Of a stretch of DNA of 64,000 nucleotides, positions 60,547-64,000 are shown piece after piece. Position 1 is the first letter of the stretch. Each line of letters opens with the position of its first letter. Source of the stretch: Burkholderia sp. 4M9327F10 (lineage in GTDB: Bacteria; Pseudomonadota; Gammaproteobacteria; Burkholderiales; Burkholderiaceae). A program made the position numbers and the translations under genes. The DNA lies in NCBI RefSeq assembly GCF_005503145.1, contig NZ_SCNV01000024.1, positions 53,255 through 117,254 on the forward strand, given 5' to 3'. Under the pieces are notes generated by a model. It ran no database searches, was not told the DNA's origin, and saw only the letters and a list, made by a program, of their open reading frames with translations.

Positions 60547-60562
60547 TGGCACACAAGCTGCT
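60547..60562 (+). promoter_or_regulatory. Sigma-54 (RpoN) promoter
   Basis: TGGCAC (60547-60552), five bases, then CTGCT (60558-60562) matches the -24/-12 consensus TGGCAC-N5-TTGCW except for one base. Expected transcription start near 60573. No rightward gene follows before the terminator at 60755. Confidence 0.6.
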
Positions 60563-60572
60563 TTTATGTACC

Positions 60573-60788
60573 TCATGGGGCCGGATGGCCGCGGCGGCAA
60601 GCTCACTTGTGATAGCTGCGCGCGGTGCCGGCCTACCTCGAAACACGTTGTTTGCGCGCCGGATGACGAACCGGCGTGTTGCCGAATGATGGCTTGCGCG
60701 CGTAGCGCGCGGCCCCGTTGGCCCCGTCGCCTATCCTCGTAGGGCGACGGTTTCGCCCGCGCCCCACTGGAGCGCGGGCTATTTTTTT
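60573..60788 (+). ncRNA. Candidate sigma-54-dependent small RNA (about 215 nt)
   Basis: The predicted transcript runs from the sigma-54 start near 60573 to the intrinsic terminator at 60788. It contains several self-complementary segments: CGCCGG/CCGGCG (around 60660-60680), GCGCGC-GTA-GCGCGC (around 60695-60712), CCGTCGCC (60724-60731) with GGCGACGG (60743-60750), and the terminator stem. There is an alternative reading: an open frame from ATG 60566 to a TAG near 60741 would encode a Cys-rich peptide of about 58 residues, but its ATG lies upstream of the expected start point and has no ribosome site. A regulatory RNA is therefore preferred, as inference. Confidence 0.45.
60755..60788 (+). 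terminator. Intrinsic terminator with T-run
   Basis: GCCCGCGC (60755-60762) pairs with GCGCGGGC (60772-60779) around a 9-base loop, followed by TATTTTTTT. It is oriented rightward, although no annotated rightward gene ends here. Confidence 0.8.
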
Positions 60789-60898
60789 GCGCGCGGGGTT
60801 TTAGGCGGCGGTTTGGGTGCGGCGAGAGAATGCGCAGGAGCGGCGGACGGCGGACGGCCCAGGGCCGACGACAGCAGCGGCAGTGTTTGCCGGCCTGC

Positions 60899-61834
60899 TC
60901 AGGTATCCGCACCGCTCGGGCGGTGCGATCCGAACCACGGAATGCGTTTGATCATGCCGGTCGCGAGGGCCGTGCCGATCAGGATCACGCCGCAGCCCAC
61001 GAGCATCCCCGGCGAAACGCTTTCGTCGAGAAACAGCGCGCCCCACAGGATGCCGAAGACCGGAATCACGAAGGTCACGGTCATCGCCCGGGCAGGACCG
61101 ACCACCGAGAGCAGATTGAAGTACAGCATGTAGGCGATGCCGGTGCAGGCGACGCCGAGTGCAATCACCGAGCCCCACGCGTGCAGCGAGACCGGTGTGG
61201 CCGGCCAGTAGACCACGGCGAGCGGCAGCAGCACGACGGTGGCGGCGCTCATGGTGCCGGTGGCGACGGTAAGCGGTTCGACTCCGCTCAGATGGCGCTT
61301 CGCGTAGTTGGCGGCGATGCCGTACAGCAGCGTCGCGCCGAGCGCAGCCGCAGCCGCCAGTGCGGCGGTCAGCGGCGTGGCGTTGCTGCCGTGGGGCGTG
61401 GCGATCTGATCCCACACCAGCATCAGCACGCCGAGGAAGCCGACCGCAAGGCCGAGACTGCGCAGCGCGCTCAGGCGGTCCTTGAGCCACAGGAACGCCA
61501 CCAGCGCGCCCCACAGCGGCGTGCTGGCGTTGATGACCGACGTCACGCCCGCCGATAGCGTCAGCTCGGCGTACGCGAACAGGCAGAACGGCGCGGCCGA
61601 ATTCAGGATGCCGACCACCAGCAGCGGCAGCGCGCGGGCGCGCAGCGTGGCGACGGACTGGCGCACGGGTCGCCGGGCTGCCAGCAGGATGATGAGAAAC
61701 AGCGCGCCGATGCCCACGCGCAACGCCATCAGCGGCGCCACGCCGAAGTCGGTTACGCCGACCCGGATGAACAGAAACGACGCACCCCATAGGGCAGCGA
61801 GAGCGAGGAGTTGAAGCAGGTTTTTCGTATTCAT
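60899..61834 (-). CDS. DMT (EamA) family exporter
   Basis: Inner-membrane protein of 311 residues starting MNTKNLLQLLALAALWGASFLFIRVGV at 61834, with about ten membrane helices in two EamA repeats. SAGVTSVINASTPLWGALVAFLWLKDRLS closes the first repeat and VIPVFGILWGALFLDESVSPGMLVGCGVILIG the second. Members export amino acids or other small metabolites. A longer frame to 61957 lacks support. Substrate unknown. Confidence 0.9.
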   Translation of the reverse strand: MNTKNLLQLLALAALWGASFLFIRVGVTDFGVAPLMALRVGIGALFLIILLAARRPVRQSVATLRARALPLLVVGILNSAAPFCLFAYAELTLSAGVTSVINASTPLWGALVAFLWLKDRLSALRSLGLAVGFLGVLMLVWDQIATPHGSNATPLTAALAAAAALGATLLYGIAANYAKRHLSGVEPLTVATGTMSAATVVLLPLAVVYWPATPVSLHAWGSVIALGVACTGIAYMLYFNLLSVVGPARAMTVTFVIPVFGILWGALFLDESVSPGMLVGCGVILIGTALATGMIKRIPWFGSHRPSGADT

Positions 61835-62166
61835 GAAAGGCGTGTCCCGCGCAGTTGAGTCGGGACACGAAACGATGGTAGCAGCGCGGTTTCGCGGATG
61901 TTTCAGGCTGGAATGAAACAGCAAGATGTCGATGCCTGGCTTGATTCCTGATCGCATCCTTTAGCGCTCTAGCGTAAGCGCCGTGAAGGTTAGCGCAAAA
62001 CGAGCAATTCTCACCGATATGTGAAAAAAATTAGCATGGGTGCCGGCTGGCAGCGGAGGGCGCGCGCGAGCGGAAGATGAGGCCAGTGGGAAACAAAGCG
62101 GGAACCGTCGGGCAACAAAAAGGCACGCCATAAGACGTGCCTTTTTACCTCGCATCGTGCCTGCGC
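61835..62166. other. Intergenic region between DMT exporter and lactate permease
   Basis: No gene is seen in these 332 bases. They contain the upstream region of the exporter and the terminator of the lactate permease gene at 62117-62146. Confidence 0.6.
62117..62146 (-). terminator. Intrinsic terminator of the lactate permease gene
   Basis: AAAAAGGCACG (62117-62127) and CGTGCCTTTTT (62136-62146) form an 11-bp stem around an 8-base loop, starting 21 bases past the permease stop codon. On the minus strand the stem ends in TTTTTGTTG. Confidence 0.85.
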
Positions 62167-63765
62167 TCAATGCGGGATCATGCCTTGCAGATAGTTCTGC
62201 TGCAGCCACACGATGATGCCGAGCACGATCGTCAGAATCAGCGAGTGCTTGAAGGTCTTCGCGAACACCACGCCTTCCTTGCCTTTGAGATCGGTGGTCG
62301 CGACGCCGGTCGAGATGTTCTGCGGCGAGATCATCTTGCCCATCACCCCGCCTGAGGAGTTGGTGGCGGCCATCAGGATCGGGTTCAGATTGATCTGACG
62401 GGCGGCCACGACCTGGAGGTTGCCGAACAGGGCATTGCCGGAGGTATCGCTGCCCGACAGGAACACGGCGACCCAGCCGAGGAAGGCCGATACCAGCGGG
62501 AAGAATGCCCCGACCGAAGCGACGCCGAGCCCGAGCGTGTAGTTCAGCCCGGAGTAGTTCATCAGATAGGCGAGCCCGACGATCGTCGCCACGGTCAGAA
62601 TGGCGATGCGGGTCTGCACCCAGGTGTCGACGATCGCACCGCCGAACTCCCGCGCGTTCATACGGACGATGAAGGCCGTAATCAGTGCCGCGACGAGGAT
62701 CGCCGTACCGGTGGCGAGCGGCTGGAAGTCCCAGACCGCGGCGTAAGGCGTGTTGTAGAGCGTGATGTAGACCGCTTTGTCGAGGCCGGGCCACGGCACC
62801 TTGATATCGCCGATCGTGAAGATCTTCGCGACGGTCCAGACGATCACCACAACCGACACGATGAGCCACGGATACCAGCCCTGTGCCCCGCTTACCGCGG
62901 TGCGGACTTCGGCAACACGGTCGATATTGATCGCGAACTTCGGATCGGCGGCCGGTTTCCAGACGCGCAGAAACGCAATCGTGACGATCAGCGAGATCAG
63001 CGAGGAAAGCACGTCGGTGAGGCTGTAATTGACGTAGTTCGACGTGACGAATTGCGTGAGCGCGAAGCTCGCTCCCGAGACCAGCAGCACCGGCCAGATG
63101 CGCAGCATGTTGCGCAAGCCCGCGTAGACGGCGATCACATAGAACGGCAGGAAGAAGGCAAAGAACGGCAACTGGCGGCCGACCATTTTGGCTAGCGAGT
63201 CGGTGGGCAGATGCGTGACGGCGCCAAGCACGGTAATCGGCACACCGAGCGCGCCGAAGGCGACCGGCGCGGTGTTGAAAATCAGTGTGAAGGTGAGTGC
63301 TTCCAGCGTCGGAAAGCCGAGCAGGATCAGCAGCGAACTCGTGATTGCGACCGGCGTGCCGAAGCCCGAGATGCCTTCGAACAGCGCGCCAAACGAGAAG
63401 CCCACCACGACCAGCACAATGCGGCGGTCGTTGGGCAGGTTGTCGATCATCCACATGCGGAACGCGGCGAAGCGGCCCGAGCGTTGCGCGATGTTGTAAA
63501 GCAGGATGGCGGCGAACACGATCCACATCACAGGCCAGATCGCGAACACCGCGCCGGCGGCGACCGCATCGACGGCGAGGCCGGCCGGAAACTGCCAGCC
63601 GAAGACCGCTATCAGCAGCCCGACAATCAGTCCGGCGAGCGACGCCTGCCATGCCGGGCGCCGGGCCCAGCCGAGCAGCACGAGCACCACCAGGATCGGC
63701 AGCGCCGCGACCAGGAACGACAGCAAAAGCGAGTTGCCGATGGGTGTCAATAGTTGGTGAAACAT
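62167..63765 (-). CDS. lldP: L-lactate permease
   Basis: Inner-membrane transporter of 532 residues with about 13 membrane helices. LctP features are FGALFEGISGFGTPVAITSSLLILLGF, FNTAPVAFGALGVPITVLG, SGSDTSGNALFGNLQVVAA and AATNSSGGVMGKMISPQNISTGVA. It imports L-lactate (and often glycolate) with protons. The ATG at 63765 has AAGGAG six bases upstream, better spaced than the adjoining GTG at 63768. No lactate dehydrogenase gene lies within the window on either side. Confidence 0.96.
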   Translation of the reverse strand: MFHQLLTPIGNSLLLSFLVAALPILVVLVLLGWARRPAWQASLAGLIVGLLIAVFGWQFPAGLAVDAVAAGAVFAIWPVMWIVFAAILLYNIAQRSGRFAAFRMWMIDNLPNDRRIVLVVVGFSFGALFEGISGFGTPVAITSSLLILLGFPTLEALTFTLIFNTAPVAFGALGVPITVLGAVTHLPTDSLAKMVGRQLPFFAFFLPFYVIAVYAGLRNMLRIWPVLLVSGASFALTQFVTSNYVNYSLTDVLSSLISLIVTIAFLRVWKPAADPKFAINIDRVAEVRTAVSGAQGWYPWLIVSVVVIVWTVAKIFTIGDIKVPWPGLDKAVYITLYNTPYAAVWDFQPLATGTAILVAALITAFIVRMNAREFGGAIVDTWVQTRIAILTVATIVGLAYLMNYSGLNYTLGLGVASVGAFFPLVSAFLGWVAVFLSGSDTSGNALFGNLQVVAARQINLNPILMAATNSSGGVMGKMISPQNISTGVATTDLKGKEGVVFAKTFKHSLILTIVLGIIVWLQQNYLQGMIPH

Positions 63766-64000
63766 CACGTCTCCTTCGTTGTTGTTGGTGTCGACGCGAC
63801 GGACTGCGCGCTAGCTGACGCGTCGGATGGAGCAGGACGGATGGCGGTGTGGCTGCGTGTGGGAACAGCACCGGATCGCGTATTTAAACAGATAGTGCAA
63901 GCGGCAGTTTCAGCATAGAACCCGCGCTGGCGCAGTCAAGACGGGAAAGTACGGGCAGGGTGTGGCGGGGCGTACAGGTGGTGCGGGGATGGCCTGAGGG
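63766..64000. other. Upstream region of the lactate permease
   Basis: These 235 bases run to the window edge and should hold the lldP promoter. No clear operator or coding region is visible. Confidence 0.4.

Larger units (their letters stand above)
60400..60898. other. Noncoding region with sigma-54 promoter and terminator
   Basis: These 499 bases lie between the small membrane gene and the convergent DMT exporter. They hold, in order, a 17-bp palindrome (60432-60448), a sigma-54-type promoter (60547-60562), several GC-rich hairpins and an intrinsic terminator (60755-60788), all oriented rightward. Confidence 0.65.

Noticed and set aside
60566..60743. Cys-rich frame of about 58 codons on the plus strand
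   Set aside because: Its ATG lies upstream of the expected sigma-54 start point and lacks a ribosome site. Kept only as an alternative to the small RNA.
60541..60912. Minus-strand frame of 123 codons across the sigma-54/sRNA region
   Set aside because: Arg-rich, no domain, no ribosome site, and it runs through the hairpins and terminator.
61961..63871. Long minus-strand frame overlapping the lactate permease in another frame
   Set aside because: No membrane helices or known motifs; the permease frame has complete family signatures.

Overview
The window is GC-rich, densely coded beta-proteobacterial chromosome. The box benzoyl-CoA genes with a BoxR regulator, an OmpC-type porin, the DUF2844/DUF3443 pair, BamC and many substrate-specific ABC transporters point to Burkholderia sensu lato, most likely Paraburkholderia. 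This is inferred from gene content; no rRNA, tRNA, phage, insertion sequence or CRISPR array was seen.

Layout. (1) 1-5644: seven co-directional, mostly overlapping genes of the Nit1C nitrilase cluster, a set linked to cyanide-nitrogen assimilation in Pseudomonas; the first gene is cut by the window edge. (2) 5790-8453: Tat-exported phosphocholine-specific phospholipase C and a small lipoprotein. (3) 8645-14267: RidA, IclR regulator, SelA/DgaE-like PLP enzyme, porin and GntP permease, which look like an uptake and ammonia-lyase module for a sugar-acid or hydroxy-amino-acid-like substrate. (4) 14307-24854: aerobic benzoyl-CoA (box) cluster, with hydrolase, bclA, boxD and a DUF4863 gene leftward and boxR, boxC, boxB and boxA rightward; a 17-bp perfect palindrome lies in the divergent promoter region. 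(5) 24900-33466: reductive pyrimidine degradation (RutR-like regulator, N-carbamoyl-beta-alanine hydrolase, preT, preA, NCS1 transporter, dihydropyrimidinase), with a RutR-like operator at the promoter. (6) 33527-38604: envelope proteins: a lipoprotein, an exported alpha/beta hydrolase with a duplicated C-terminal unit, an S10 carboxypeptidase lipoprotein and an EF-hand-like protein. (7) 38897-53085: an organosulfur-type island with a cystine-type ABC transporter, MmgE/PrpD protein, two paralogous NtaA/DszA-type flavin monooxygenases, a second polar amino-acid ABC system and SsuABC; an exported methyltransferase-like lipoprotein sits inside it. (8) 53282-58392: small envelope proteins, an HMW1C-like protein N-glycosyltransferase and the DUF2844/DUF3443 pair, the latter with two pepsin-like Asp motifs. 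(9) 58822-64000: bamC, a 52-residue membrane protein, a noncoding stretch with a sigma-54-type promoter and a hairpin-rich 3' end, a DMT exporter and L-lactate permease.

Most interesting leads: the candidate sigma-54-driven small RNA at about 60573-60788, the orphan HMW1C-like N-glycosyltransferase, the RidA/PLP-lyase/GntP module, the DUF4863 gene in the box operon, the pepsin-like DUF3443 protein and the two-monooxygenase sulfur island. All functional assignments come from reading translated sequence and gene context; no database search was run.
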